Assembly (NCBI RefSeq): GCF_021560015.1
Contig: NZ_CP073588.1
Coordinates: 4,718,878 to 4,782,877, forward strand
Direction: 5' to 3'
Origin: Shewanella vesiculosa
Lineage (GTDB): Bacteria; Pseudomonadota; Gammaproteobacteria; Enterobacterales; Shewanellaceae
Length of the DNA: 64,000 bases
Each line of letters opens with the position of its first letter. Position 1 is the first letter of the stretch. The notes beneath the pieces were generated by a model, which had not been told where the DNA came from, ran no database searches, and saw only the letters and a list, made by a program, of their open reading frames with translations. The translations under genes were made by a program, and so were the position numbers. Shown here piece by piece: positions 44,028 to 55,139 of this stretch.

Positions 44028-45644
44028 TTAACGATTAGGTTGTAAGATAGTCGGTTTAGGATTGTCGACTTGTTCAGGATAATCAATATTATAGTGAAGT
44101 CCTCGACTCTCTTTTCGCTCCATCGCACATCGAATAATCAACTCTGCAACCTGGACTAAGTTACGCAACTCTAACAAATTGTTGCTGACACGGAAATTTG
44201 AATAATACTCTTCAATTTCTTGTTGCAGCATTAAACATCTTCTGAGCGCTCGCTCCAATCGTTTATCAGTTCTCACAATACCGACGTAATCCCACATAAA
44301 TAACCGCAGTTCGTGCCAGTTGTGGGCAATGACCACTTCTTCATCTGAGTTACTGACTTGACTTTCATCCCACACAGGCAATGGACAAGGCATTGGGATT
44401 TTATGTAACAGTCCCTCTATATCCTGTGATGCTGCCCGTGCAAAGACTAAACACTCGAGTAACGAATTACTCGCCAATCGGTTAGCGCCGTGTAAGCCTG
44501 TGTAAGCCACTTCGCCAATAGCATATAAGCCATTAATGTCAGTTTGACCATGAAGATCAGTCATCACACCACCGCAGGTATAATGTGCTGCAGGCACAGC
44601 AGGGATCGGATCTTGAGTAATATCAATACCTAATTCTAGGCAACGTTGATAAATGGTGGGGAAATGCTTAATGATAAAATCAGCAGGTTTATGGCTGATG
44701 TCTAGATAAACACAGTCTGCGCCTAAGCGTTTCATTTCATAATCGATTGCGCGGGCGACAATATCACGAGGGGCAAGCTCTCCGCGTTCATCGAAGTCAG
44801 GCATAAAGCGGCTACCGTCTGGGCGGCGTAAATATGCCCCTTCACCACGTAATGCTTCGGTTAATAAGAAATTTCGTGCGTTAGGGTGAAATAAACACGT
44901 TGGGTGAAATTGATTAAATTCCATGTTTGCGATGCGGCAACCCGCACGCCAAGCCATAGCAATACCATCGCCACTGGCAATATCAGGGTTGGAAGTGTAT
45001 TGATAAACTTTAGAACTGCCGCCGGTTGCTAAGGCCACAAATTTTGCCTTAACGGTTTCAACATGCTCCTCATCTCGATTCCACACATAAGCGCCAAGTA
45101 CACGGTTACCCGGTCGATGTAATTTACGAGTGGTGATTAAGTCGATCGCATTGTAACGTTCTAATACTTGTATGTTTGGGTGAGCGATGGCTCGTTCTTG
45201 TAATGTGGTTTGTACTGCTTTACCGGTTGCATCAGCTGAGTGTAGAATTCGTCTATGGCTATGCCCGCCCTCACGGGTAAGGTGATAAGGTGCCGCGCTA
45301 TTATCGACTCCTGCTAAAGTTTCTTCTTTATCAAATGCCACCCCACAATTTATTAACCATTGCATTGCGCTTTTGGCGTTTTCTGCGGTGTATGTCACAA
45401 CCGATTTATCGCATAATCCGGCACCAGCGATTAACGTATCGTTGACATGTGACTCAATTGTGTCGCCTTCATCAAAAACGGAGGCTATTCCACCTTGAGC
45501 ATATAGCGTGGACCCTTCTGATAACGGGCCTTTAGAAAGAAGAATTACTTTTGATTTTTCAGCAAGATGTAGTGCTAAAGTTAGTCCAGCAGCTCCGCTG
45601 CCGATGATCAAAATGTCACATTGGTGTTCAACTGCTTGTTTCAT
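44028..45644 (-). CDS. nadB: L-aspartate oxidase
   Basis: NadB oxidises aspartate to iminoaspartate, the first step of de novo NAD synthesis. The 538-residue flavoprotein has the FAD-binding [19 protein letters not shown] at the N-terminus. The substrate-region motifs include [22 protein letters not shown] and [10 protein letters not shown], and it has the fumarate-reductase-like C-terminal helical domain. The length matches the family. It is divergent from rpoE, an arrangement conserved in E. coli and relatives. Confidence 0.97.
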   Translation of the reverse strand: MKQAVEHQCDILIIGSGAAGLTLALHLAEKSKVILLSKGPLSEGSTLYAQGGIASVFDEGDTIESHVNDTLIAGAGLCDKSVVTYTAENAKSAMQWLINCGVAFDKEETLAGVDNSAAPYHLTREGGHSHRRILHSADATGKAVQTTLQERAIAHPNIQVLERYNAIDLITTRKLHRPGNRVLGAYVWNRDEEHVETVKAKFVALATGGSSKVYQYTSNPDIASGDGIAMAWRAGCRIANMEFNQFHPTCLFHPNARNFLLTEALRGEGAYLRRPDGSRFMPDFDERGELAPRDIVARAIDYEMKRLGADCVYLDISHKPADFIIKHFPTIYQRCLELGIDITQDPIPAVPAAHYTCGGVMTDLHGQTDINGLYAIGEVAYTGLHGANRLASNSLLECLVFARAASQDIEGLLHKIPMPCPLPVWDESQVSNSDEEVVIAHNWHELRLFMWDYVGIVRTDKRLERALRRCLMLQQEIEEYYSNFRVSNNLLELRNLVQVAELIIRCAMERKESRGLHYNIDYPEQVDNPKPTILQPNR

Positions 45645-45786
45645 CAGGTATCATGGTGTGGCTTAGTGGTTTTATTATAGTAAATCAAATAACCTAAGTA
45701 GGGTACTTTTACAGCGGGTTTTATTGTGATTTTGCTTAGATATTTTATTGATAAGTGAAATAAATTAACTTTTTTTAATTCAAAAT

Positions 45787-45814
45787 CGAACTTTCTTCAT
45801 ATTGGTAGGTCTAC
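45787..45814 (+). promoter_or_regulatory. Sigma-E promoter of the rpoE operon
   Basis: CGAACTT and GTCTAC separated by 15 bases fit the sigma-E consensus (GGAACTT and GTCTAA). It lies 65-90 bases before the rpoE start, so sigma-E should activate its own operon, as in E. coli. Confidence 0.75.
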
Positions 45815-45877
45815 TTATATGAACAGGATTCGAGCGACTGAGAAATCAGTATTACAGATTAGGAGTAGTCGGCTCGG

Positions 45878-46456
45878 ATGAGTGGACAATATAGTGATCA
45901 ACAATTAGTTGAACGAGTACAGCAAGGCGATAAAAACGCATTTAACCTGTTAGTGCTAAAGTATCAAAATAAAGTGATGAGTTTGATTTCCAGGTATGTT
46001 CGCAATCAAGCGGACGTGGCGGATGTGACACAAGAAGCCTTTATTAAAGCTTACAGAGCCTTAGCAAACTTTCGTGGTGAAAGTGCATTTTATACTTGGT
46101 TGTACCGTATTGCGGTAAACACCGCAAAAAACCATCTTACATCGCAAGGGCGCAGAGCACCTGCAAACGATGTTGATATAGAAGATGCAGAATATTATGA
46201 AGGCAGTGATGCACTAAAAGAGTTTGCATCACCAGAGCAATTATTAATGAAAGATCAAATGAGTAAAGTGATCTTTAACACGCTCGACACTCTGCCTGAA
46301 GAATTAAAAATGGCCATATCGCTCAGAGAGCTAGACGGCATGAGTTATGAAGATATTGCCAATATAATGGATTGCCCAGTAGGCACAGTCAGATCGCGTA
46401 TCTTTCGTGCTCGAGAAGCAATCGACAAACAGCTCCAGCCTTTGCTGGAAAAGTAA
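45878..46456 (+). CDS. rpoE: RNA polymerase sigma factor RpoE (sigma-E)
   Basis: Sigma-E directs the response to misfolded outer-membrane proteins. The 192-residue protein has the ECF sigma region 2 (VADVTQEAFIKAYRALANFR with FYTWLYRIAVN) and region 4 (SLRELDGMSYEDIANIMDCP with GTVRSRIFRARE). It is followed by its anti-sigma factor and the RseB and RseC genes in the standard order. A sigma-E-type promoter upstream suggests autoregulation. Confidence 0.98.
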   Translation: MSGQYSDQQLVERVQQGDKNAFNLLVLKYQNKVMSLISRYVRNQADVADVTQEAFIKAYRALANFRGESAFYTWLYRIAVNTAKNHLTSQGRRAPANDVDIEDAEYYEGSDALKEFASPEQLLMKDQMSKVIFNTLDTLPEELKMAISLRELDGMSYEDIANIMDCPVGTVRSRIFRAREAIDKQLQPLLEK

Positions 46457-46482
46457 CAGCCTTAACCTTAGATAGGTGAATA

Positions 46483-47082
46483 ATGCTTAAATCAAGTCAA
46501 GAATGGGTATCTGCAGCAGTTGATGGTGAAGTCGATGATAAAACATTGGCACAGCTTTCTGCTGATGTTGATTCACATGATGAATGGCAACGCTATCATA
46601 TGATAGGCGATGCAATGCGCGGCGAACTGCCTGCGACCATTGACTTAGACCTTTTTGCCAGCATCACTGCAGCGATTGAGCTTGAGCCAACAATTATCGC
46701 GCCTCAAGCCAAATCAACTGAAGTTGACCAACAGCGAACTACTGCTTCCAATGTAGTGCCATTTTTCAAGCAGTTTGGCCAATATGCTATTGCTGCAACT
46801 GTCGCTATGGTGGCGATTGTTGGTGTGCAAAATTATAACCAAAGCAATGATGCAGAATCGCCATTACCAGTGTTAATGACACGTCCTTTAGTGGGTAGTG
46901 TATCTCCGGTAAGTTATCAGACTGGTGCGGCACAAAATCAGCAAAGCTATTCCAACGAGCAAGTGATTGAACAGCGTCGCCGGATTAATGCTTATATTCA
47001 AGATCACATGTTGCAACAACGCTTAAATCCAGGTGTTGCTGTTGATAACAATAGCGTGCAAGATGCTACGGTAAATCCATAA
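46483..47082 (+). CDS. rseA: Anti-sigma-E factor RseA
   Basis: RseA holds sigma-E at the inner membrane until cut by DegS and RseP. The 199-residue protein has a cytoplasmic sigma-binding start (SSQEWVSAAVDGEVDDKTL, then WQRYHMIGDAMRGELP), one membrane segment (about 105-123, YAIAATVAMVAIVGVQ) and a periplasmic tail. It is separated from rpoE by 26 bases. Confidence 0.95.
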   Translation: MLKSSQEWVSAAVDGEVDDKTLAQLSADVDSHDEWQRYHMIGDAMRGELPATIDLDLFASITAAIELEPTIIAPQAKSTEVDQQRTTASNVVPFFKQFGQYAIAATVAMVAIVGVQNYNQSNDAESPLPVLMTRPLVGSVSPVSYQTGAAQNQQSYSNEQVIEQRRRINAYIQDHMLQQRLNPGVAVDNNSVQDATVNP

Positions 47083-47130
47083 TAAATTGGAATAAACCTT
47101 ATCTTACGTCTTACTTTGTTAGGAGTTAGC

Positions 47131-48063
47131 TTGCGCCTTATCCTGCTAGCACTATTAGCGTTAACCTTTCCAACACACGCTGAAGAAGATTTATCTGCTA
47201 AAGCTTGGCTTAATAACATGAGCCAAGCGATGCACGATAAACAATATAAAACCTCAATTATTCAGCTACAAGCTGACCATATTCGTCCGCTCGTCTACAT
47301 TCATGGCATTGTCGACAACAAAGAAGTTGCTTTACTTGAGTACCTCAATGGCTCACCTAAAAATGCTGTACGAGTTGATAATCGAGTTACGTTTATAGAA
47401 CATGACCAGCCGGCTTACAGTGTTTTGGCTCCTCGCATACAGGGTATTTGGCCTGCGGCGTTGGCGGGAGATTTAAATCAACTCGAAAAAGGCTATCAAT
47501 TCGTTATTGGCGGTCGCGCTCGTATAGCTGGACGTCCAGGGCAGATGATCCGTTTATTGGCTAATGACGATAACCGTTATGATGCGCAAGTGTGGATCGA
47601 TATGGATACCTACCTGCCATTACGTTTTGATACCCTAAATAAAGACAAACAATTGCTTGAACAAACCATGGTTATTGAACTTATTGAGTTAACTGAACCA
47701 GCAAATATTTTAATTGAAGCCGCCAAGCAAGAGTGGCCAGCAGTGATGAATCAAGCTGAACGCACTGATGGCAAAAATTGGCAATTTACTTGGTTACCTG
47801 AAGGTTTTGACGTGGTTGTTCGCGATCATCATCGTTTAATTGGTATTCATGAACCTGTTGAATATATTGCATTAACTGATGGTTTAGCTAATATTTCAGT
47901 GTATGTTGCCCGTGCAGGAGAAAACCCTATGCCTAATGAATTACTTATTCGTAATGGCTTATCAATGGTAGTGGTAAAAGTAGGTACTCTTGAGGTCGTG
48001 GCTATTGGTAAGGTGCCTTCAGAAACCTTAGATAAAATTGCTAATAGTTTAGTATTAAAGTAA
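47131..48063 (+). CDS. rseB: Sigma-E regulator RseB
   Basis: RseB is a periplasmic protein that shields RseA from DegS and releases it when it binds stress signals such as lipopolysaccharide. The 310-residue protein has a signal peptide (residues 1-17, LTFPTHA) and the two-domain MucB/RseB fold: a LolA-like first part and a C-terminal domain (WLPEGFDVVVRDHH). I chose the TTG at 47131 because TAGGAG precedes it at the right distance; the frame is open five codons upstream. Confidence 0.93.
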   Translation: MRLILLALLALTFPTHAEEDLSAKAWLNNMSQAMHDKQYKTSIIQLQADHIRPLVYIHGIVDNKEVALLEYLNGSPKNAVRVDNRVTFIEHDQPAYSVLAPRIQGIWPAALAGDLNQLEKGYQFVIGGRARIAGRPGQMIRLLANDDNRYDAQVWIDMDTYLPLRFDTLNKDKQLLEQTMVIELIELTEPANILIEAAKQEWPAVMNQAERTDGKNWQFTWLPEGFDVVVRDHHRLIGIHEPVEYIALTDGLANISVYVARAGENPMPNELLIRNGLSMVVVKVGTLEVVAIGKVPSETLDKIANSLVLK

Positions 48064-48083
48064 CCCTTGTGCTTTATTGAACC

Positions 48084-48120
48084 ATAAGCCGTGACAAGAG
48101 CCTCTTGTATCACGGCTTAT
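48084..48120. repeat. Long imperfect inverted repeat between rseB and rseC
   Basis: ATAAGCCGTGA and TCACGGCTTAT, extended by CAAGAG and CTCTTG, form a 17-bp stem with a two-base bulge and a two-base loop. There is only a weak T stretch after it, so it may attenuate transcription into rseC or protect the upstream mRNA. Confidence 0.55.
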
Positions 48121-48235
48121 GTGTTTTCAGGGCCAGCAGAGCGTTATCAATGATATAGCTTAGTGATAAACTTGCTTAGTCATTGCGCCGCATTATGCTA
48201 AAATTACTCCATTATTTATCGGTTGAGTGTGTAAA

Positions 48236-48742
48236 ATGACGAGTAAAATATCCGAATCAACGGCACCGACTATGATGGAAGAAATTGCCCGAGTGGTTGA
48301 TTATCAACAAGGTTGGGCAACAGTTGAAGTTGAGTTGAAAAGCGCCTGTAATCATTGCGCTAGCAGTGAGAATTGTGGCACATCAACCATTGCAAAAGCT
48401 TTTTCTGTTCAAACGCAACGTTTTTCATTGCCAAGTGATAAACCTTGCCATAAGGGTGATTTACTTAAAATAGGCTTACCTGAAAGCGTTATCATTAAAG
48501 CGGCTGCATTAGTGTATTTATTGCCGTTACTAGGATTGTTTCTATCTGCATTAGTGGGGCAAATGTTAGCCGCCGGCCTAGGATTGAGTACTAATGGTTT
48601 TGCTATGGTTTTTGGTGCATTAGGCGCATTGGTTGCTTGGTTTATTGGTAAACACTTCGCCGCGCAACTTGAAGCACAAGCTACACCCGTTATCATTGCC
48701 TATTTGGGGCAAGAAGTGGGCATTATTAGTGCGAGCCACTAG
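48236..48742 (+). CDS. rseC: SoxR-reducing/sigma-E regulatory protein RseC
   Basis: RseC is an inner-membrane protein with a cysteine-rich N-terminal part (ACNHCASSENCGTS) and two membrane segments (about 82-100 and 105-125). In E. coli it modulates sigma-E weakly and takes part in reducing SoxR through the Rsx complex. The start is uncertain: I use the ATG at 48236 (168 residues), but the ATG pair at 48269-48274 (MMEEIARVV) fits the family start better. Neither has a strong binding site. It is the last gene of the rpoE group. Confidence 0.9.
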   Translation: MTSKISESTAPTMMEEIARVVDYQQGWATVEVELKSACNHCASSENCGTSTIAKAFSVQTQRFSLPSDKPCHKGDLLKIGLPESVIIKAAALVYLLPLLGLFLSALVGQMLAAGLGLSTNGFAMVFGALGALVAWFIGKHFAAQLEAQATPVIIAYLGQEVGIISASH

Positions 48743-48956
48743 TTATTATTAAGGATAACTTATTAGCCTGTGGTGCATCTTGTACTGCCTGATTGAGTCC
48801 GTAAACTCATTAGCCAATGCTTGAAAACAGCATCTTATGGCCAACAATTACACCAAAATAGATACTATTGTTTAATCTGATTGGTATTAACCCCCTAATC
48901 AGGTACAATTTGCCACCTCGATTTTCATCATATTTAGTAGTAGTCATTGCAGCATA

Positions 48957-50747
48957 ATGAAACACATTAGAAACTTCTCGATTATTGCCCATATCGACCA
49001 TGGTAAATCAACTTTATCCGATCGCCTGATCCAGGTATGTGGCGGCTTAACTGACCGTGAAATGGCTGCACAGGTTTTAGATTCAATGGATCTAGAACGT
49101 GAGCGTGGCATTACGATTAAAGCCCAAAGTGTCACCTTAGATTACCATGCAAAAGATGGTAACACTTATTTACTCAACTTCATTGATACCCCAGGACACG
49201 TAGACTTTTCTTATGAAGTTTCACGTTCTTTGGCAGCATGTGAAGGTGCATTATTAGTGGTTGATGCTGGTCAAGGCGTAGAAGCTCAGACATTAGCAAA
49301 CTGTTATACTGCACTAGAAATGAATTTGGACGTTGTCCCAGTACTCAACAAAATTGACTTGCCTCAGGCTGAGCCCGATCGTGTCGCTGCAGAGATTGAA
49401 GACATCGTTGGTATTGATGCCATGGATGCGGTGCGCTGTTCTGCAAAGACTGGTATCGGTGTTGATTTAGTCCTTGAAGAAATTATTGCAAAAATTCCTC
49501 CTCCAGTAGGTGATGAATCTGCGCCTTTACAAGCCTTGATTATTGACTCATGGTTTGACGCTTACCTTGGTGTGGTGTCGTTAGTTCGTATTAAGAATGG
49601 TATTCTTAAAAAAGGCGAAAAATTCAAAGTGATGTCCACCGGACAAAACTATAACGCTGACCGTGTTGGTATTTTTACTCCAAAAGAAAAAGACAAAGCA
49701 GAGCTTCGAGCCGGTGAAGTGGGTTATGTTATTTCTGGTATTAAAGAAATTCATGGTGCACCAGTTGGCGATACGTTAACTCATGCAAAGCATGGCGCAG
49801 ACAAACCATTACCCGGTTTTAAGCGAGTTAAGCCTCAGGTTTATGCTGGTGTATTCCCGATTTCGACTGATGAGTATGAAAGTTTCCGCGATGCATTGAA
49901 CAAGCTTAGCTTAAATGATGCATCCCTGTTTTTTGAACCTGAAACATCTTCAGCGTTAGGCTTTGGTTTCCGCATCGGTTACCTCGGTTTACTGCACATG
50001 GAGATTGTTCAGGAGCGCTTAGAGCGTGAATATAATCTCGATTTGATCACTACAGCGCCGACAGTGGTTTACGAAGTTATCATGAATAACGGTGATACTA
50101 TTTATGTTGATAATCCATCAGGATTACCTGCGCTGAATAACATCCAGGAAATTCGTGAACCGATTGTTGAAGCCAATATTTTAGTGCCTAAAGAATACCT
50201 AGGTAACGTGATTACCTTGTGTATTGAAAAGCGTGGTTCGCAAACCAACATGGTGTATCACGGTAATCAAGTGGCCGTGACCTATCATTTGCCTATGGCT
50301 GAAGTGGTAATGGACTTCTTTGACCGTCTCAAGTCTACGAGCCGGGGTTATGCTTCATTAGAGTATAACTTTATTCGCTTCGATCCAGCGGACATGGTAC
50401 GCCTAGACATATTAATCAATGGCGACAGAGTTGATGCACTTGCGATGATTATTCACCGCAGTAACATTCGTCATCGCGGCTTGGCTTTGGTTGAGAAGAT
50501 GAAAGAATTAATCCCTCGCCAGATGTTCGATATTGCGATTCAGGCTGCTGTTGGCAGTCAGATTATTGCTCGTTCAAGCATTAAAGCATTACGTAAAGAT
50601 GTGACCGCTAAGTGTTATGGTGGTGACGTTTCACGTAAGAAGAAACTGCTTAACAAGCAGAAAGAAGGTAAAAAACGCATGAAGCAAGTGGGTAACGTTG
50701 AGGTGCCACAAGAGGCATTTTTAGCGGTACTGAAGCTAAACGATTAA
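48957..50747 (+). CDS. lepA: Elongation factor 4 (LepA)
   Basis: LepA is a ribosome-associated GTPase that affects initiation and back-translocation. The 596-residue protein has the GTP-binding motifs [17 protein letters not shown] and NKIDLP, the EF-G-like domains, and the LepA-specific C-terminal domain ([20 protein letters not shown]). The length is typical. It is followed by a strong hairpin terminator before lepB, so lepB may rely in part on its own promoter or on readthrough. Confidence 0.98.
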   Translation: MKHIRNFSIIAHIDHGKSTLSDRLIQVCGGLTDREMAAQVLDSMDLERERGITIKAQSVTLDYHAKDGNTYLLNFIDTPGHVDFSYEVSRSLAACEGALLVVDAGQGVEAQTLANCYTALEMNLDVVPVLNKIDLPQAEPDRVAAEIEDIVGIDAMDAVRCSAKTGIGVDLVLEEIIAKIPPPVGDESAPLQALIIDSWFDAYLGVVSLVRIKNGILKKGEKFKVMSTGQNYNADRVGIFTPKEKDKAELRAGEVGYVISGIKEIHGAPVGDTLTHAKHGADKPLPGFKRVKPQVYAGVFPISTDEYESFRDALNKLSLNDASLFFEPETSSALGFGFRIGYLGLLHMEIVQERLEREYNLDLITTAPTVVYEVIMNNGDTIYVDNPSGLPALNNIQEIREPIVEANILVPKEYLGNVITLCIEKRGSQTNMVYHGNQVAVTYHLPMAEVVMDFFDRLKSTSRGYASLEYNFIRFDPADMVRLDILINGDRVDALAMIIHRSNIRHRGLALVEKMKELIPRQMFDIAIQAAVGSQIIARSSIKALRKDVTAKCYGGDVSRKKKLLNKQKEGKKRMKQVGNVEVPQEAFLAVLKLND

Positions 50748-50774
50748 TAATAATTAATCGAGTTTATGTGCAGA

Positions 50775-50810
50775 ATAACGCCGCATATTGCGGCGTTATC
50801 GTTATTTTTA
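50775..50810 (+). terminator. Hairpin terminator between lepA and lepB
   Basis: ATAACGCCGCA-TAT-TGCGGCGTTAT, a perfect 11-bp stem with a three-base loop, is followed by CGTTATTTTT, 27 bases after the lepA stop. Confidence 0.75.
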
Positions 50811-50934
50811 CTATATATTTTGTAACACTCAACTGGGTGAATGTTTATTCGTTAATCACCATACTGGATTGAGTTATTCTGAGCTTTGCTCAAGCCATAT
50901 GGATCCAACACACCCAGCAGGAGATAAATCAGTA

Positions 50935-51849
50935 ATGGCAGCCTATTTTTCGCTTATTTTAGTGCTCGTAACCTTGGTCAGCGGTCTTATTTGGTTAATT
51001 GATGTGGTTTTTTTCGCGCCTAAACGCCGTGAAAACTTATTAGCAGCACAAGCTAACTCAACCCAGTTAAGCGCAGACGCTATCGATAAAATCATTCGTG
51101 AGCCTGTGCTAGTTGAAACGGCGCATTCTATTTTTCCTGTCATCGCCTTTGTCATGATTCTGCGCTCATTTATTTATGAGCCATTTCAAATTCCTTCTGG
51201 CTCTATGATGCCGACACTCTTGGTCGGTGACTTTATTTTGGTTGAAAAGTTTAGTTACGGATTACGTGATCCGGTATGGCGCAGTAAGTTGGTTGAAACT
51301 GGTGAGCCTGAACGTGGTGACGTATTTGTATTCAAGTATCCTGAAAATCCAAAGATTGACTACATAAAGCGTGTAGTTGGCCTGCCAGGAGACAAGATTT
51401 TCTATCGAAATAAGCAGCTTATGATCCAAGAGGCATGTGATAGCCAGGTTGACTGTCCTGCGGCTAAAACGATTGAACATGTCGAAATTAATCGTGGAGA
51501 GTTTAGCCATAATGGCGTGCCATTAATTCGTTCGACTGAACAACTTGGCGATGTTAAACACGATATATTAATCGATCCGTCTCGACCTGATTTTAGACAG
51601 CACTTTTATCCCCAAGCAGGCCTTCCTGCCGGTGAGTTTGTTGTGCCTAAGGGAATGTATTTTGCCATGGGCGATAATCGTGATAACAGTACCGACAGCC
51701 GTTTTTGGGGCTTTGTACCGGAAGAGAATCTTGTAGGTAAAGCCGTAGCAATTTGGATTAGTTTTGAATTTGATCGTCAGCCGAGTGATGTGTTACCTAC
51801 ATGGGTACCAACCGGTGTACGTTTTGATAGAGTAGGTGGAATACATTGA
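50935..51849 (+). CDS. lepB: Signal peptidase I
   Basis: LepB cuts signal peptides from exported proteins at the outer face of the inner membrane. The 304-residue protein has two N-terminal membrane segments (about 4-25 and 62-80). The catalytic Ser90 is in [10 protein letters not shown] and the Lys145 in [11 protein letters not shown], the same numbering as in E. coli. The box [12 protein letters not shown] is also present. I chose the ATG at 50935, preceded by AGGAG. The frame is open 49 codons upstream, but that part has no family resemblance. Its stop overlaps the rnc start by one base. Confidence 0.97.
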   Translation: MAAYFSLILVLVTLVSGLIWLIDVVFFAPKRRENLLAAQANSTQLSADAIDKIIREPVLVETAHSIFPVIAFVMILRSFIYEPFQIPSGSMMPTLLVGDFILVEKFSYGLRDPVWRSKLVETGEPERGDVFVFKYPENPKIDYIKRVVGLPGDKIFYRNKQLMIQEACDSQVDCPAAKTIEHVEINRGEFSHNGVPLIRSTEQLGDVKHDILIDPSRPDFRQHFYPQAGLPAGEFVVPKGMYFAMGDNRDNSTDSRFWGFVPEENLVGKAVAIWISFEFDRQPSDVLPTWVPTGVRFDRVGGIH

Positions 51850-52529
51850 TGGAACCCATTAAAAATTTGCCGCGTTTGTGCCGTACTTTAGGTTATGAAT
51901 TTAATAATATTGAATTACTTATCCAGGCATTAACTCATCGTAGCGCAGCAAATAAACATAATGAGCGTTTAGAGTTTTTAGGTGATTCGATTTTATCGAT
52001 AGTCATTTCAGATGCCTTATATCATCAGTTTCCAAAGGCAACTGAAGGCGATTTAAGTCGTATGCGTGCGACCTTAGTTAAAGGCGATACGCTGACTATC
52101 ATCGCCAAAGAATTCAAATTAGGGGATTATTTATATCTCGGCCCTGGAGAACTTAAAAGCGGTGGATTTAGACGCGAATCGATTTTAGCCGATGCAGTAG
52201 AAGCTATTATTGGTGCTGTCTACCTCGATGCCGACATTGAAGTGTGCCGTAAGCTATTATTATCATGGTATCGAGAGCGTTTAGCTGAGATAAAGCCGGG
52301 TATTAATCAAAAAGATCCCAAGACTATTTTACAAGAATATTTGCAAGGTTTTAAAAAGCCATTGCCCGATTACCAAGTTGTCGCGGTAGAAGGCGAAGCG
52401 CATGATCAAACCTTTACTGTAGAATGTAGCATTAGTGAATTAGATAAAGTTGTCACCGGTGTGGCAAGTTCAAGAAGAAAAGCTGAACAGCTTGCCGCTG
52501 CTCAGGTATTGGAGTTACTGAATAAATGA
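51849..52529 (+). CDS. rnc: Ribonuclease III
   Basis: RNase III cuts double-stranded RNA, including rRNA precursors. This 226-residue protein has the signature [18 protein letters not shown] with the catalytic acidic residues, a second acidic site in [14 protein letters not shown], and a C-terminal double-stranded RNA-binding domain (about 155-225). It starts in the TGATG overlap with lepB and overlaps era by four bases, as part of the lepB-rnc-era-recO-pdxJ-acpS block. Confidence 0.98.
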   Translation: MEPIKNLPRLCRTLGYEFNNIELLIQALTHRSAANKHNERLEFLGDSILSIVISDALYHQFPKATEGDLSRMRATLVKGDTLTIIAKEFKLGDYLYLGPGELKSGGFRRESILADAVEAIIGAVYLDADIEVCRKLLLSWYRERLAEIKPGINQKDPKTILQEYLQGFKKPLPDYQVVAVEGEAHDQTFTVECSISELDKVVTGVASSRRKAEQLAAAQVLELLNK

Positions 52530-53531
52530 CCAAGAAAACAGACTTGCCAGCAGGTGATAATCAAGAACCTAGCTTAGATGAACTGCTAGCAAGGATGAAC
52601 CAAGCAGCGCCTGTCGCCACTGCCAAATACGATGTGACTTATTGTGGCATGGTGGCTATTGTTGGTCGCCCAAATGTGGGTAAATCAACACTTTTGAACA
52701 AGTTACTTGGTCAAAAGGTGAGTATTACCTCAAAGAAACCGCAAACGACTCGTCACCGGATCATGGGTATTCATACCGATGGCCCAAGCCAAATTATATT
52801 TATTGATACCCCAGGTCTGCACATTGAAGAAAAACGTGCGATTAACCGCCTAATGAATCGTGCAGCTGCCAGTTCTTTAGCTGATGTTGCTATGGTTATT
52901 TTTGTGGTTGATGGTATGACATGGACTGCTGATGATGAGATGGTATTACAAAAGCTACAACATCGTAATGATGCTCGTAAAATCATCTTGGCTATCAATA
53001 AAGTCGATAATATTAAAGATAAAGAAGCATTATTTCCTTACCTCAATCAATTAGCACAAAAATTTGATTTTGATGAGATTTTGCCAATATCAGCCAGTAA
53101 AGGTACTAACGTACAACGCATTTTGGATATGGCGCGCGAGTCGTTACCTGAAGCACCATTTTACTTCCCTGAAGATTATGTGACAGATCGCTCACAACGT
53201 TTTATGGCATCTGAAATTGTTCGCGAAAAGCTGATGCGCTTTTTAGGCGACGAGCTTCCATATGATGCGACTGTAGAAATTGAACAGTTTAAAATGATGG
53301 AGAATGGCGTTTACCAAATTAATGCGTTAATTTTAGTCGAACGTGAAGGCCAAAAACGCATGGTTATTGGTAATAAAAGGCGAACGTATTCGGACGATTG
53401 CGACTCAAGCCAGATTAGATATGGAAACCCTATTTGAGAATAAAGTTTTCCTTGAAGTATGGGTAAAAGTCAAATCAGGTTGGGCTGATGATGAACGTGC
53501 ATTGAGAAGTTTAGGCTATGGCGATAACTAA
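52526..53531 (+). CDS. era: GTPase Era (reading frame broken)
   Basis: Era is an essential GTPase that helps 30S ribosome maturation. The GTP-binding motifs [15 protein letters not shown] and NKVD are intact in the first frame, as is most of the KH domain ([20 protein letters not shown]). The frame is lost at the AAAA run at 53375-53378. With one A fewer it reads [20 protein letters not shown] and continues to the stop at 53531, giving 334 residues with the conserved KH tail ([17 protein letters not shown]). Since Era is essential, a base-calling error is the most likely cause. An N-terminal extension of about 40 residues precedes the G domain. Confidence 0.95.
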
Positions 53532-53567
53532 ATCGATTTTTGCGTTATTGATTATTAGTGTATAGAC

Positions 53568-54291
53568 ATGGCCACTATGAAACGTGGCTATGTGCTTCAT
53601 CATCGACAATTTCGCGAATCGAGCGTGATTGTTAATTTGCTAATTGAGGGCGAAGGGCGCGTTGATGCCATCACTCGAGTTGGCTCGGGTAAACGGTCGA
53701 TTAAAAGCATATTACAACCTTTTCAACCACTCATAATCCAGTTTAGCACCAAATCTGAGTCCAAAAATTTAGGGTTTAAAAAACATTACCCAAATTGAGT
53801 CTGCAGCGCCCGCGATGCCCTTAAGCGGTAATAGTCTTTATTCAGGTTTCTATTTAAATGAATTATTAGTTCGTCTATTGTCCGTGGAGCACCAAGCTGA
53901 AGGGATATTTTTAGATTACCACCGCGCATTACTCGCATTAGCTAAACAGTTTTGCTCAAGTCACCTGCGTTATTTCGAAATGGCACTGTTATTAGAGTTA
54001 GGTGCGCTGCCTTCTCTTGCCTATGATACACAAGGTGATTTACTCGATAATAATTGTCACTATCGATTTATTGCCCAGAGTGGCTTTATACCTATTTTAA
54101 CAAGCCAAGAGAGTCATTTTACTCATGGCAAAGGCAGTTTATCGGGGGCCATGTTGCTAGCATTGGCATCGCAAGAGTTACAACCTGAACAGTTTAATCA
54201 AGCCAAAGGATTAATGCGTTATTTACTTACGCCATTATTGGGTAATAAACCGTTATTAAGCAGACAGTTATTCACTAAAAAAACGGATTAG
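53568..54291 (+). CDS. recO: DNA repair protein RecO (reading frame broken)
   Basis: RecO works with RecR and RecF to load RecA on gapped DNA. The OB-fold N-terminus (RGYVLHHRQFRESSVIVNLL, then SGKRSIKSILQPFQP) is in the first frame to 53798. The helical domain (MPLSGNSLYSGFYLNELLVR onward) is in another frame to 54291. The switch falls in the A6 run at 53778-53783; with one A fewer the protein reads KNITQIESAAPAMPLSG and totals 240 residues. The C-terminal part is short of zinc-binding cysteines, as in many gammaproteobacterial RecO proteins. It lies between era and pdxJ. Confidence 0.92.
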
Positions 54292-54401
54292 TATAATGTT
54301 TTTTTAGATTTAATACGTGAACCAAGCACGGTCTAAACCGTATATAAAGCTTGGTAAGCATAAGTCATTATTGTGTCATTTATTACGTTAAGGAGCTCGA
54401 T

Positions 54402-55139
54402 GTGAGCGGAATACTATTAGGCATTAACATCGATCATATCGCGACATTGCGCCAAGCTCGCGGTACTCATTACCCCGATCCTGTTCACGCAGCGGCAGTA
54501 GCAGAACATGCTGGCGCCGATGGGATCACCATACATTTACGTGAAGATCGTCGCCATATTCAAGACCGCGATGTGTATTTATTGGCAAAAACATTAAAGA
54601 CCAGAATGAACTTCGAGTTTGCCGTCACTGAAGAAATGATTGCCATTGCTTGTGATATAAAACCAGCCTATGCCTGTTTAGTCCCAGAGAAACGCGAAGA
54701 ACTCACAACTGAAGGTGGCCTTGATGTTGCTGGTCAGTTAGAGAAGATCCGCTCAGCCGTCACTCGTTTGGCTGCAGAAGGTATTAAAGTGTCATTGTTT
54801 ATTGATGCCGACAAAACGCAAATTGATGCAGCAGTTTTATCTGGCGCACCTTACATTGAGATCCATACCGGTTGTTATGCTGATGCGATCACTGATGCTG
54901 AGCAGGCAGATGAGTTAGCGCGTATTACTGAAATGGCACAATATGCTCACAGTAAAGGTTTAGTGGTTAATGCGGGGCACGGTTTGCATTATCACAATGT
55001 TAAGGCCATCGCGGCTATTCCTGAGCTTTATGAGCTTAATATAGGTCATGCTGTGATTGCCAGAGCCGCTATTGATGGTTTAGATACTGCCGTTAGAGAT
55101 ATGAAGCAACTCATGCTTGCAGGCCGTAGAGGCGAGTAA
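54402..55139 (+). CDS. pdxJ: Pyridoxine 5'-phosphate synthase
   Basis: PdxJ condenses 1-deoxyxylulose 5-phosphate with 3-amino-2-oxopropyl phosphate to form pyridoxine 5'-phosphate, the ring-closing step of vitamin B6 synthesis. The 245-residue barrel protein has [15 protein letters not shown], the [14 protein letters not shown] motif and [12 protein letters not shown] chose the GTG at 54402, placed after AAGGAG; the frame is open 17 codons upstream. It overlaps the acpS start by one base. Confidence 0.97.
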   Translation: MSGILLGINIDHIATLRQARGTHYPDPVHAAAVAEHAGADGITIHLREDRRHIQDRDVYLLAKTLKTRMNFEFAVTEEMIAIACDIKPAYACLVPEKREELTTEGGLDVAGQLEKIRSAVTRLAAEGIKVSLFIDADKTQIDAAVLSGAPYIEIHTGCYADAITDAEQADELARITEMAQYAHSKGLVVNAGHGLHYHNVKAIAAIPELYELNIGHAVIARAAIDGLDTAVRDMKQLMLAGRRGE

